Shown one piece after another: positions 47,748 through 58,029 of a stretch of 64,000 bases of DNA. Source of the DNA: Dipteronia dyeriana. Taxonomy: Eukaryota > Streptophyta > Magnoliopsida > Sapindales > Sapindaceae. The stretch is from contig CM065297.1 of assembly GCA_032871835.1 (NCBI GenBank), positions 63,041,253-63,105,252 of the forward strand. The letters are read 5' to 3'. Below the pieces are notes generated by a model. The model was not told the DNA's origin. It was given only the letters and a program-made list of their open reading frames with translations, and did no database searches. The translations under genes were made by a program, and so were the position numbers. How positions within the stretch are numbered: the stretch's first letter is position 1; every line of letters starts with the position of its first letter.

Positions 47748-49184
47748 ATCTCCCCCTTTGGCTATTCCATAACAAAATCTCAACCTCACCATACAATAGT
47801 CACTCAAGGTTGATTGTATTCTCACATTCTAACATTACAAAAAGATCCGTCTTCATGATTCTTCAAGAACCTCTTGCAAACATCAAAGCTCCTGTGAGAT
47901 AAACACAACCAAAATAACAAAGAAGGAATCTTCTACAAAGAAGATTGTTAGTTAGATAAACATACACAAAAATATACACAACTCCCTTATCTCATACAAA
48001 GAAAATATATATTCCCCTTAAGGTAATGCTCCCCCATAAGACAAGAATTCTCTCCCTTGGACAAAAATATATGAATAAATGGTGAGGAAAACAATTTCTC
48101 CACCACTTTTTCTCTCCTATTTTTGTCAAAAATAAAATGGTGAGGAAGGAAAATACTTTCTCCTCCTTTTTGGCAAGGAATAGACAAGGGAAGCATGATA
48201 AACATTTTGAGATATTAAGTAAACAAGTAATTTAGAGAGCAAAGTTAAACAAACTAAGCTCCCCCTTAACATATGCCACACATATTGATCAACTAGTAAA
48301 CTTGTTCACAAGGGAATCACACAATCACACATATCAAGCAATAAGAGAAATTATATCATAACATTTCAAAATCAAAAAGAGAATCATAGATTTTCATCAA
48401 TCTCTCAAAAATAATCTCTCATTGCTAATGAATCAAGCACATTAAGCAAAATATGTGTGTGTGAAATGCTTCAAGTATATATAAAAGGAGTAATTGTGAT
48501 ATCAACATGCAAACTATTTCAATAACTATCCATTTAAAGCTTTCCCAATCTAGGTCAAACCGATTATCATCCGGTTTTTTGCTTTAAAGAGAATAGAACT
48601 CAACATATAAGCGTGTGTGTGCATGTGGCTCGTCATCCCGTTTCTGTTTTTCAACCCGAGCAATCACATTTTTTTCAGCTATACTCCATATAAGCCTTCC
48701 TTATTTCTTTTTAGGCTTTGAATCAAAGATTTTTTTATTGATTCTTTTAATCACTTCTTTGTTTTTTATATTTAAATATAAATTCCCTTCATGATGAATG
48801 TCACTCATCACATAGGTGTAGCCCTGTTGGGCGTCTTCACAACCAATGTGTATAGCCTTTTCCATGAAGTTGAGCATTGAGTTCTATGTAGATGCCAAAG
48901 TAAAATGGATACTAACCATAGGTCATCTATCATGTACCAAGCAATAAACTTCAAGATGCATTCATAATCTACATATTTTCAAACTCAACTACTCAAACTT
49001 AAACATATAAGAGAAGAATTAGTGCACTTTTTTGTAAAATAAAATTTTCAATGCTCAAGTGCATGATCTAGAAACAATAAAAGCTATTTTCTCAAGATCA
49101 TTACTTCTTATACGAGTAGCTCTCAAAGAAATAGATATACAATATAGTTTTGCTTATCAAGCCACTCTTAAACACACAAAAGCA
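47748..49184 (-). other. C polypurine tract and 3' untranslated region
   Basis: The minus-strand tract AGCCAAAGGGGGAGAT (47748-47763) abuts the LTR. Further upstream are PPT-like GGGGGAGCATTA (48024-48035) and AAGGGGGAGCTTAG (48255-48268). A palindrome (48557-48577, AAACCGATTATC…CCGGTTT) and the block GGCTCGTCATCCCGTTTC follow, all shared with family E. No ORF2-like gene lies here. Confidence 0.75.
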
Positions 49185-50998
49185 TCAATCAACACAAATC
49201 ATGCCAATGGATCTTTTAAGGGATTTAAATATCTCTTTGTCCAAGGGCTTAGTAAACAAATCTGTAAGTTGATTTTTAGTAAGCATATCTTCAAGAGAAA
49301 CAATAGAATGTTTAACAAGTTCTCTAATGAAATAATGCCTAATATCTATGTGCTTTGCGAATGAGTGTTGAACCAAATTTTTAGAGATGTTAATGGCACT
49401 CATATTATCACAGTAGAGAGTCATTTTACCTTATACAATCTCATAATCCTTGAGGATTTGCTTCATCCAAAGAAGTTATGTGCTCGTAATGTACTCGGCT
49501 TCGGAAGAGGAGAGAGAGATGGAATTTTGCTTCTTGCTTTGCCAAGCAACCAAATTATTCCCCAAGTAAAAGTAACAGCCCAATGTGCTCTTACGATCAT
49601 CAATGTTTCTTGCCTAATCCGTATCACAATAGCCAACATGAATATCATTAGTATCAAAAAAATAGATTAAACCAAGATTAAGTGAACCTTTTATATACCT
49701 AATGATTCTTTTATCGGCTTTTAAATGAGATTCCTTAGGATTAGCTTGAAACCTAGCACACAAACCTACACTAAAACAAATATCTGACCTACTAGCCGTG
49801 AAGTAGAGAAGACTACCTATCATGCTCCTATAGAGACTTTGATCAACACTCTTGCCTTTTTAATCTTTGTCAAGTTTTAAAGTAGTAATCATGGGTGTTT
49901 CAAAATCTTTTCCACTTTCAAGGCCAAACTTCTTAACAAGATTTCTAACATATTTAGTTTGTGTCAACTTAATCCCATCACTAGATTATTTGACTTGCAT
50001 TTCAAGAAAGTAATTAAGTTCACCCACCATCCTTATTTCAAATTCTCTTGACATAACATAACACTAACAAACTCATCAACCTTGGTTTTACATGTAGAAC
50101 CAAAAACAATGTCATCAACATGTATTTGTGCAACAAAAATATCATTGTCATGATGCTTCAGAAACAAATTTCTATCATTGCCACCTCCCCTATAGTTGTT
50201 ATTGACAAGGTATTGAGTCAAACTATCATACCAAGCTCTAGGAGCTTACCTATGGCCATAAAGAGCATTTTTCAATTTAACACATGATTAGGAGAGTGTA
50301 GGTCTACAAAACCCTTAGGTTGTTCAACATACATGTCTTCTTGAAGATAACCATTGAGGAAAGCACTTTTGACATCCATTTGAAACAATTTGAGTTTTTT
50401 AAGACATGCAATGGATAACAAAAGTCTAATGGACTCAAGACATGCAACTGGTGAAAAAATCTCATCAAAATCTACACTCTCAACTTGAGTGTATCCTTGA
50501 ACCACTAATTTAGCTTTATTTCTCTATCTCGCCACTTTCATCGGTTTTGTTCCTAAGCACCCATTTTGTACCAATCACATTGATATCTTTTGGTCTGGGA
50601 ACTAAGGACCACACTTTATTCCTCTCAAATTGATTTATTTCTTCTTGCATCACCCCAACCCAAAATACATCATTTATAGCTTCATTAATGTTTTTGGGTT
50701 CAATTTGAGATGTGTTGCAAGCATAAGAAATTTGGTTAGCTAGTTGTCTTCTAGTTCTAACCCTTTCATTCAAGTCACCTATGATGTCTTCATGATAGTG
50801 CATATTTCTAAGTCTAGAGGAAGAATTCTCAACATTATGAACATTTTATTGATTATCATTCAAACCATTTTCTACCCCTTAACTTCTTTCTTCAACAAAA
50901 CTACCATTTTCATTATCATGACTAGACTCACTAGTTGAATCATCACCAGAATCACAACTAGTCACATCACTAGGTTCTTTAGTGTCATTCAAAAGATG
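49185..50998 (-). pseudogene. Element C reverse transcriptase/RNase H (Sirevirus type)
   Basis: Minus-strand pieces in order. 50803-50516 has ARTRRQLAN-type linker, FWVGVMQEEINQFERNKVW and VIGTKWVLRNK. 50505-50272 has QGYTQVESVDFDEIFSPVA, FQMDVKSAFLNGYL and YVEQPKGF. 50221-50033 has IHVDDIVFGST, where YVDD has become HVDD. 49823-49614 has MIGSLLYFTASRSDI. RNase H 49424-49185 has LYCDNMSAINISKN, HSFAKHIDIRHYFIREL and LTDLFTKPLDKE. Motif phrases such as DDIVFGST and GSLLYLTASRPDI are Sirevirus hallmarks. Stops and frameshifts between pieces make it non-functional. Confidence 0.9.
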
Positions 50999-51460
50999 TT
51001 ATATAGGTTCATTAACACTATGATCATCACACAAATCAAGCATGCCAAGATCATATATTTTCACATTAATAGATTCCATAATAGTCTTGGTTTTCAAGTT
51101 AAAAACTCTAAAAGCATGACTATTGTTAGCATATCCAAGAAAGAGACCAATATCACTTTTAGGATCAAACTTTCCTAAGTGAACTCTACCATTCAAAATA
51201 TAACACTTACTCTCAAAAGTATTGAAGTAACTCACATTGGGCTTCTTGCCTTTCCAAAGCTTATAGGAGGTGTGTTTTGTACCGAGCCTTCGAAAGACTC
51301 TATTAGAAATATAGCAAGCAGTGTTGACCGATTCGGCCCAAAGATTCCTAGGGACTTTTTTGCTATTGAGCTTGACTTTAGCCATCTATTGCAAAACACA
51401 ATTCTTCCTCTCAACAACACCATTTTGTTGAGGAGTTCTAGGAGCCGAGAACTCATGAGA
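50999..51460 (-). pseudogene. Element C integrase, C-terminal half
   Basis: Begins around RTPQQNGVVERKN (the final catalytic Glu region), then VPRNLWAESVNTACYISNRV, YKLWKGKKPNVSYFNTF and GKFDPKSDIGLFLGYANNSH. The zinc domain and the first two catalytic aspartates are missing: the protease reading runs into this part after a deletion near 51480-51550. Confidence 0.85.
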
Positions 51461-51660
51461 ATCTCTAAGTCATCACAAAACTCACTAAATTTTGTATTTT
51501 CATCACAAAACTTGCTTTTTGGTGCCATCAACAAAAGTAACTCATCCACCATCTTTCATAACAAGAATCTTAAAGAATTCCTTGTTACTTGTCATATTCC
51601 TCGAGCAACCACTATCTAGGTACCAACAATAAGATGAGTTAGCTCTAAAAGCCTATTGTG
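51461..51660 (-). pseudogene. Element C protease
   Basis: WYLDSGCSRNMTSNKEFFK, with active-site DSG at 51608-51616 on the minus strand, then FVDGTKKQ before the deletion junction into integrase. This is the copia/Sirevirus aspartic protease N-terminal part only. Confidence 0.8.
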
Positions 51661-52008
51661 CAACAAGACAATGATTTGTATTTTCATGCAAATCATTTTC
51701 AAGATTACACTTACGAATATATGCAAAACATCTAGGTCGTATATGCCCAACCACGTTGCAATAATGACAAATAGGTAAGAATTTGAGAGATTTACCTTTT
51801 GATTGACCTTTCAGCTCATTTTCTTTTCTTGAATTTTTACCTCTTTGATGTGCAACATTTGATACCTTGCCTCTTACAATTGATGATGATGTAGCTTGTC
51901 TTTAGCATTGTTGATTCTTTTCTCTGACCTTCATTGTTAATTTTGAGGCACCTCCAGTAGCTTCCACGACTTTACCGTTAGAGAGTGTACCGACATTTGA
52001 ATTGCTAC
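51661..52008 (-). pseudogene. Element C gag, C-terminal part with CCHC knuckle
   Basis: The minus-strand frame has NGKVVEATGGASKL, a basic stretch, and the knuckle CHYCNVVGHIRPRC (51732-51773). This corresponds to the second knuckle of family E gag (CHYCNTIGHIKPRC). Gag is interrupted upstream at 52009 by LTR F. Stops at about 51905 and 51655. Confidence 0.8.
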
Positions 52009-52100
52009 TAAAATAAATTATGGTGAGTTTAATATCAATCTAGAAGGGGGGGGGATAGATTTTAATCAAATTTACCCAATTTTCGTTAATGGCCAATTAG

Positions 52101-53435
52101 TGATCGGTCATTATTTGTATATATTTTTAATCCCCTTTCCTCCGATCAATTGCTTGTTTCTTGAGCCTTTTTAGGTATTTAATTTGTTTGTTTGAGCATT
52201 TTTTAGGATATTGGATCTTAATGTTAGTTTTGGAAGTTTGGAAGCAAAAGGGGGCAATTTTTTCAATTGCCGTTGTGGAGGTCGTTGGCCATGGAAAGCA
52301 TCCACCACGGTCTAAAGAGCGGAGAATCACAGCCAAGCCATCTTCCATAACCGCAGTCTATATTACGGTCCAGGTCGTGTTTCCACCGCAGTCTCCACAG
52401 CGGAACATCATAGAGAGCACATTGCTTCATGCACCGCGGTCTGAGCAAGCTATCCGTTCCGTGGCCTGATGAGCGGTCGTACGTATTCCTTGTTGTCTTG
52501 GGAATTCTGAACACTATTTTGAAAAGAACCTATATATACATATTTATCGATTTATGGAATAGATAGAAGCCAACACCACCTCTCCATATCTTTTACAACA
52601 AACAGCAACTCTTTCAACAATATTTGCACATCTGAAGATTCAAGACGAAGAAGATTTCAATAGGTTCTATCTTTTCTACATATTCTGCTTTTATTTTTAT
52701 GATGTGTAACTAACTCCATAATGAGGAATCAATGTGAAACTCTTTGAATGCTCTTTTTTAGAATTAACTATATTTAATTAAATTAAGTTTTGATTCATTC
52801 AATTCATCCTATGTCTTTGTTCTTTATTCTTGTTAATGAATGATAATACATTGGCATGAATTTAGGGTTTTGATAATTTAATGATTGAGGTTTGAGTATT
52901 GATCTATACGTAATCTTTATTAATATTCAATTGAATGGATAAAACTGATCTTAGCATTGATCTATGCAAGTAGGTTTGGTTCATTTTTCTTGCACTTAAT
53001 GGGTTCTCAATTATAGTTTGCGCCATTGATCTATGGGTAAATTGTAATTAAAAACACTTGATTCATCTCAGGATCATACGGTAACAATCATACTTATGAT
53101 TAGAATGAACCCTTAACTTGATTAATATCTTTCAATGTCAATTCGAAACATTGAGTAGTCACAGTAGGAGAGCATTGATGACCTAGTGCTTTCTCACCCT
53201 TGATCACAACCAAATCTTTTCAATTGCTTTCTTTAGTTTAATTTAATTTACTTTTAGTTTTAAATCAATCATCATCAATATTTGGTTACTTTAATTTAGC
53301 TTTAACTAGAACTGGTTTTCAATCAATAAATCTCTTTTCCTCGTGGGAATGATCCTTACTTGCCGCTGTACGATATCTTCACGATTCGTGCACTTGCGAG
53401 TATTGTTTTTATATAACACGATTTTACAACAATCA
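52101..53435 (+). mobile_element. Solo Ty3/Gypsy-type LTR G2 inside LTR F
   Basis: TGATCGGTCATT to ACAACAATCA, 1335 bp, with exact target duplication attag (52096-52100 and 53436-53440). A GC-rich cluster of CCGCAGTC/CCGCGGTC motifs (52290-52480) precedes a TATATATA box at 52531. The right part has CTTTTCCTCGTGGGAATGATC and ACTTGCCGCTGTAC, as in plant Ty3 LTRs. It starts with TGATCG like G1, so the two may be related. Confidence 0.85.
52531..52538 (+). promoter_or_regulatory. TATA box in LTR G2
   Basis: TATATATA lies about 50 bp after the GC-rich motif cluster, the expected U3 core promoter position. Confidence 0.45.
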
Positions 53436-54850
53436 ATTAGATGAAAATACCCCTAACTAGTCACAATATTAAAACAAGTGTATTAAATGCGGAATTAAAA
53501 TGACACTTGAGATATACGTGGAAACCCTCCAAATGGGAAAAACCACGGGCTGTTAAGTGCGCCACACTAGAACAACGAATCCACTGATGTTAGAGATGTT
53601 GCAACCTACTTCCATATATAACTCACTACCACTACCTAATCCCAATATTAAGTGAACATAGTCCATTTCGCTGGCGATTTAAGCTACCTAATCCCAGAAG
53701 CAACACAGGTCTTACTTCTCAATGAAGAGATAAAATGGCCTATGTGAATATATGATGATATTCAAAGAAAAAACAAGGCTAGAGAACCTTAGATGCTTAT
53801 CTAGGATGATGAGATGACATATAAAATAATCCTAGATATCAAGAGCTAAATACCATATCAAACCTTAGCTAAACATAAATCAAACAATCCTATGAAGCTA
53901 TCACAATACAACACTCAATCATGTCATAGCAAACAATCTCTATTTTGTATCTGGAATATATTCTAAGAGCATACAAATGATAAAAGAGATGGAGTGATAA
54001 GAAAAAAACTAAACTTAGATGAAGGTAGTGAGAAACCTACCAAACAAGATGTGATGATGCAAAACCATACATGGATGCACTATATATGACCATAAATGAT
54101 GCAAGATGATGTTTTTATGCACAAGGAGATGCTTTAAGTGTATAAAGATGAGTTCTTGTGAGATTTTTCTTTTAGAAATATGTTATAAGGAAAAGATGTG
54201 ATATTTGGAACTCTTAGTACGACCTAAAGATGAAGAGACATATATAGGTGTAAAAAATGAAGTGTTGTCGTTTCGAAAAAAATTGCCAGATCTACGTAGT
54301 AAGCGGGTCCGGGCCCCGTACAGTGACCTGCTTATAACCATGCTAAGCCGTGCAAATGTCCGCGCATTGGCTAGAATCCAAGAGATAAAAAAACATCTCC
54401 CTGTGCAATGCGTTGGTCATACGCAACCTTCACAAGTGTCCGTGTATTGATCTGACATCGAAAGACAAAAGTCACTCAGCAAGTCGGTGGGTGGGTACTA
54501 TACAGGTAGCCTACCCATGCACGGACCCGTGCAGTAGAGACACCAATGGTATTTACAACACATAATGCATGTCAATACAAATGCAAAGATGTGATAAATA
54601 TAAACATGCAAGAAGAGTTATCAAAACATGAATGTACACAAAAAAAGCACACAACATATATGAATAAGAGATATGCATGAGTTGTGAGTGTGTGCAACTA
54701 TATATCTTCAAAGCAAGTAAGCACATAGAAATTTACCTTTGGTGCTTCTTCTCTTGAGGTCTTAAGAGCCTAAGCTACCCTTACATCAAACCCCAAAATG
54801 TGGTTTGTTAATGAAATGAGCAAATCAATAAATGAGGACTTTACAGCTAC

Positions 54851-55363
54851 AAGCTTTGACAAAAGTAGATTTGTTTGATGAAGAAGTTGATTTTTCATTA
54901 ACACATCCTAAACCTCTTTTGTCGCTTGAAGATCTTCCAACATTAATGAGAGCTTTCACTTTGCTAGAGCTAGATAGCATCTTGTTGATCATCTCTTTAG
55001 CCTCATTAAGTTTGTCATTAAGCACTTTCTCCTGATTCTCATGCTCATGAATTTTTGCTCGAAGCACATTCTCAATTCTCCTAGCACTATCAATAGACTC
55101 ATCTCTTTGCTTAATTCATGCTTCAAAATACTTAATCTATCATTACTATCAATCAAGTTTTTCTCAAGATTAAGAATTTTGTCATTAAGATCATTAACAC
55201 ATTTTGAGCAACAATCATGATTTTCTAATTTCTTAGTTAGAGTCTTATTGATCTTAGAGATCCTTTCATTTTCTTGATTAAGATCCTTGATCTTTTGATC
55301 ATCAAAGTCAATTGGCTTACCTTCAACTATAGAAGCAACAAAAGAATGCAGTTCCTTAATCAT
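54851..55363 (-). pseudogene. Element C gag, coiled-coil part
   Basis: The minus-strand frame from 55363 has IKDLNQENERISKINKTL, CCSKCVNDLNDKILNLEKNL and, after a frameshift, KEMINKMLSSSSKVKAL, SSDKRGLGCVNEKSTSSS and FVKA. The GDKRGLGY-like block followed by FVKA is typical of Sirevirus Gag. The N-terminal Gag domain and first knuckle are absent: only about 80 bp separate this part from the primer site. Confidence 0.8.
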
Positions 55364-56375
55364 GATTAATCACAAAAAAAAAATTAACAATCACTATAAA
55401 GCAGATCTATCTAAGTGTGTATAGACACCGACTTTAATACCAATTGAAATTCCCAAGTTTTTGTAGTGCAAATATACCTAGAGGGGGGGGGGGGGGGTGA
55501 ATAGGTAAATGCTCAAATTTTAATCTTCTTTTAAAAAACACAAGCAATCTTAAAACATACGTAGTAAGATTTCCAAATTGATCACTTTAACAAAAGATAT
55601 GTTTGATAATAAAGCAAATGTTAAAGCAACACAAATAAACTAAGTGAAGAAATTAAAGATGCTAAAAATCAACACAAGATATTTACATGGTAAACCTCCG
55701 AAGAGGAAACATCCATGGGTTGATTCCATAGCCACTGGTAAACTATAATCTGCTATTTCAAATAAGAGATATACATTAAAGCAATCAACACATGAAATGC
55801 TCTAGTTAGAGTCTTATTGATCTTAGAGATCCTTTTATTTTCTTGATTAAGATCCTTGATCTTTTGATCATCTAAGTCAATTGGCTTACCTTCAACTATA
55901 GAAGCCACAAAAAAATGCAGTTCCTTAATCATGATTAATCACAAAAAAGAAATTAACAATCACTATAAAGCAGATATATCTAAGTGCGTATAGACACTAC
56001 TTTGATACCAATTGAAATTCCCAAGTCTTTGTAGTGAAAATATACCTAGAGGGGGGGGGGGGGGGGGGGTGAATAGGTATATGCTCAAATTTTAATCTTC
56101 TTTTTGAAAACACAAGCAATCTTAAAACATACGTAGTAAGATTTCCAAATTGATCACTTTAACAAAATATATATTTGATAATAAAGCAAATGTTAAAGCA
56201 ACGCAAATCAACTAAGTGAAGAAATTAAAGATGCTAAAAATCAACACAAGATATTTACATGGTAAACCTCCGAAGAGGAAACATCCATGGGTTGATTCCA
56301 TAACCACCGGTAAACTATAATTTCCTATTTCAAATAAGAGATATACATTAAAGCAATCAACACATGAAATGCTCT
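55234..56375 (-). repeat. Tandem duplication across LTR/primer site/gag of element C
   Basis: Two units of about 570 bp, 55234-55803 and 55804-56375, joined within ctct|agttag. Each contains the end of the LTR, the primer site (ACCAATT at 55439-55445 and 56007-56013), the leader and the first codons of the coiled-coil gag. They differ by scattered substitutions and G-run length (15 against 19). Confidence 0.9.
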
Positions 56376-56552
56376 CCAAGCTATTACTCTTATTCTATCC
56401 TTGAACCTAGTGAATTACTTGCCACCTTGCTCAACTATCCGGGTTATCACAACTCTAGTAAAGACTTCCTTGCTTAGCTATCCTTGGTTTCACACCTCTA
56501 GCTAAGATTCCTTTCTCAACTATCTAAGGCTTCAAACCTTTAGTCGAGACTT
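56013..56552 (-). repeat. 5' LTR of element C, 3'-terminal portion
   Basis: TGAAATTCCCAAG, a 19-base G run (56051-56069) and the repeat array (56400-56550) match the C solo LTR. Cut at about 56552 where element D begins; the remainder may lie beyond the right edge of the window. Confidence 0.75.
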
Positions 56553-57744
56553 CGATTAATAGCCAAATTTGGCTAGGGACCAAAGGAAAATTTTCCACCC
56601 TCCAGACTTCATGCGAGGATCCAAATCTGGGCTTATGTTGCAAGGTATGAAGATCCTCGAGGTCGAGATACCATGCAACCCTGTAGGAGCAAGGCGAGGT
56701 CATCTATACCTTCTCAACACCTTACATGTATTCAGGCTCACCAATTGAAGCCCGACATGACCAAATCAGACTCCCTAAATCAGGATAGGAGCCTGAAGGT
56801 AGGTCGAGGTGTCTTGAGACCTCCCCTGAAGCATGCTACCATCCCTACTTTCACCAAGAGACTTTTAAGGTGGAGAGTTTGTCTTCTTGCCTTACCGAAG
56901 TATAATCTCAACCGGTCTAAGTAGGGAAAAAGGAAGCTCGTAAAGCTCCATTAACATTGAAAAGCACTAACACCATCAGGTTGAGCTTTAAAGGAGGCCG
57001 GAGTGGTCGGATCAAGCTCCTAGTAATAACATCAGAATTACACACCTTGCCATTTAAGAAAGCAAGTGCCATATTCGGTGGCCTCTACGAGGTCCCTTGC
57101 CGGGGTAATGTATATGATCAAAATCACATTCCAACATGCATTAAACCATTATATGCAAGCAGAAAAAGTCATTGAATCCGAAAGGGAATCAAACTTATCT
57201 CCCTCCAAGATAACATCGAATCCGTTAATTAGCCAAAGTCAATGGCATTTAAACGTAACGTCCTGCCTAATAAGGAGGGATTTGATTTGGTTATTTAAGG
57301 CTGGAGAATAACACAACTAACCTAGAATCTACAATATAAATATGCATGGACATGCATGAAGAATGAGATAGAAAGAAAAGAAGAGAGATTCGCCATCAGT
57401 TAAAAAAAACTCCAATCCCATCAAGTTCTACTCAAAGAACGCGGTTACATCTAGTAATCTTGGTCCACTTATCGACAGGCACAAGGTTGCCACCTCCAAC
57501 ACATTCAAAAAGAGAGAGCGAGAGAAAGAGAGATTGAGAGACAAGAATTCCCTGTAACATTCAAATAATTCATTAAAATAGTTCCATTTCCCTTACTTTC
57601 ATGCTTCACCATTTTTAATATCACCACACCTCTATTTTTACATCTTGGACCAGTACTGAAGGTACTCATCCCGACTGTGACCTCCGAGGTAGCAGTCTTG
57701 AGGGTGTTAATGATATTCCTCACCTTGAGCAAATTTTTGTTAAC
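56553..57744 (+). repeat. 5' LTR of element D
   Basis: GC content is clearly higher than in neighbours. It ends TTTTTGTTAACA just before the primer site. A TATA box is at 57334. A purine run GAGAGAGCGAGAGAAAGAGAG lies at 57511-57531. The open frames inside (for example 56673-56924) show no domain. Confidence 0.65.
57334..57341 (+). promoter_or_regulatory. TATA box in LTR D
   Basis: TATAAATA about 410 bp before the LTR end; plausible core promoter for element D RNA. Confidence 0.5.
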
Positions 57745-57751
57745 ACCTTTC

Positions 57752-57768
57752 TGGCACCATCTATGGGG
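57752..57768 (+). other. Primer-binding site of element D
   Basis: TGGCACCATCTATGGGG follows the LTR by 7 bp. It resembles the TGGCGCCGTCTGTGGGG site usual in Tat-lineage Ty3 elements. Confidence 0.7.
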
Positions 57769-57824
57769 CGCTTCTACACCCGTTTTCATAATAGTCTTTA
57801 TCTACTTATTAATTTACAGGAACC

Positions 57825-58029
57825 ATGAGGCTTCGATCTTTCCAGGGATAGCCTGATGCCTCGGTGCAATAATCCCCTGTTTCAACCCGAAAGGCACTAA
57901 GGAAGGGCAGAAAGTACAGGCATTATAACCCGACTCCAGTCCAACCAACCGCAGCACGGACCTCAGGTCCTCCGGTAGTAAGGTAGGCCATGCTCGATCA
58001 GCAAGCAGCGACCTTCGTGGAAAATGTCC
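57825..58029 (+). pseudogene. Element D gag, N-terminal fragment
   Basis: Starts near ATG 57825 with a proline-, serine- and arginine-rich segment containing stops. Interrupted by the B LTR after target site tgtcc. No domain is recognisable in this part alone; assigned by position. Confidence 0.5.

Larger units (their letters stand above)
52009..54845 (-). mobile_element. Solo LTR F inserted in C gag
   Basis: The exact target duplication gctac (52004-52008 and 54846-54850) brackets a minus-strand LTR that reads TGTAAAGTCC at 54845 and ends TTATTTTA at 52009 (CA changed to TA). It has the AGGGGG tract typical of Sirevirus-type LTR ends (52044-52054) and GC-rich CCGTGCA-type motifs (54300-54540). 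Without the G2 insertion it is about 1.5 kb. The frame 54205-54450 on the plus strand is antisense to the LTR and not considered a gene. Confidence 0.8.

Noticed and set aside
52127..52514. Overlapping frames on both strands in LTR G2
   Set aside because: They coincide with the GC-rich motif cluster of a solo LTR with exact target duplication, so chance frames.
54205..54450. 81-aa plus-strand frame as a gene
   Set aside because: It is antisense to LTR F across its GC-rich block and has no homologous frame elsewhere in the window.
56673..56924. 83-aa frame in LTR D as a gene
   Set aside because: It lies wholly within an LTR, has no recognised motif, and is explained by the lower AT content there.
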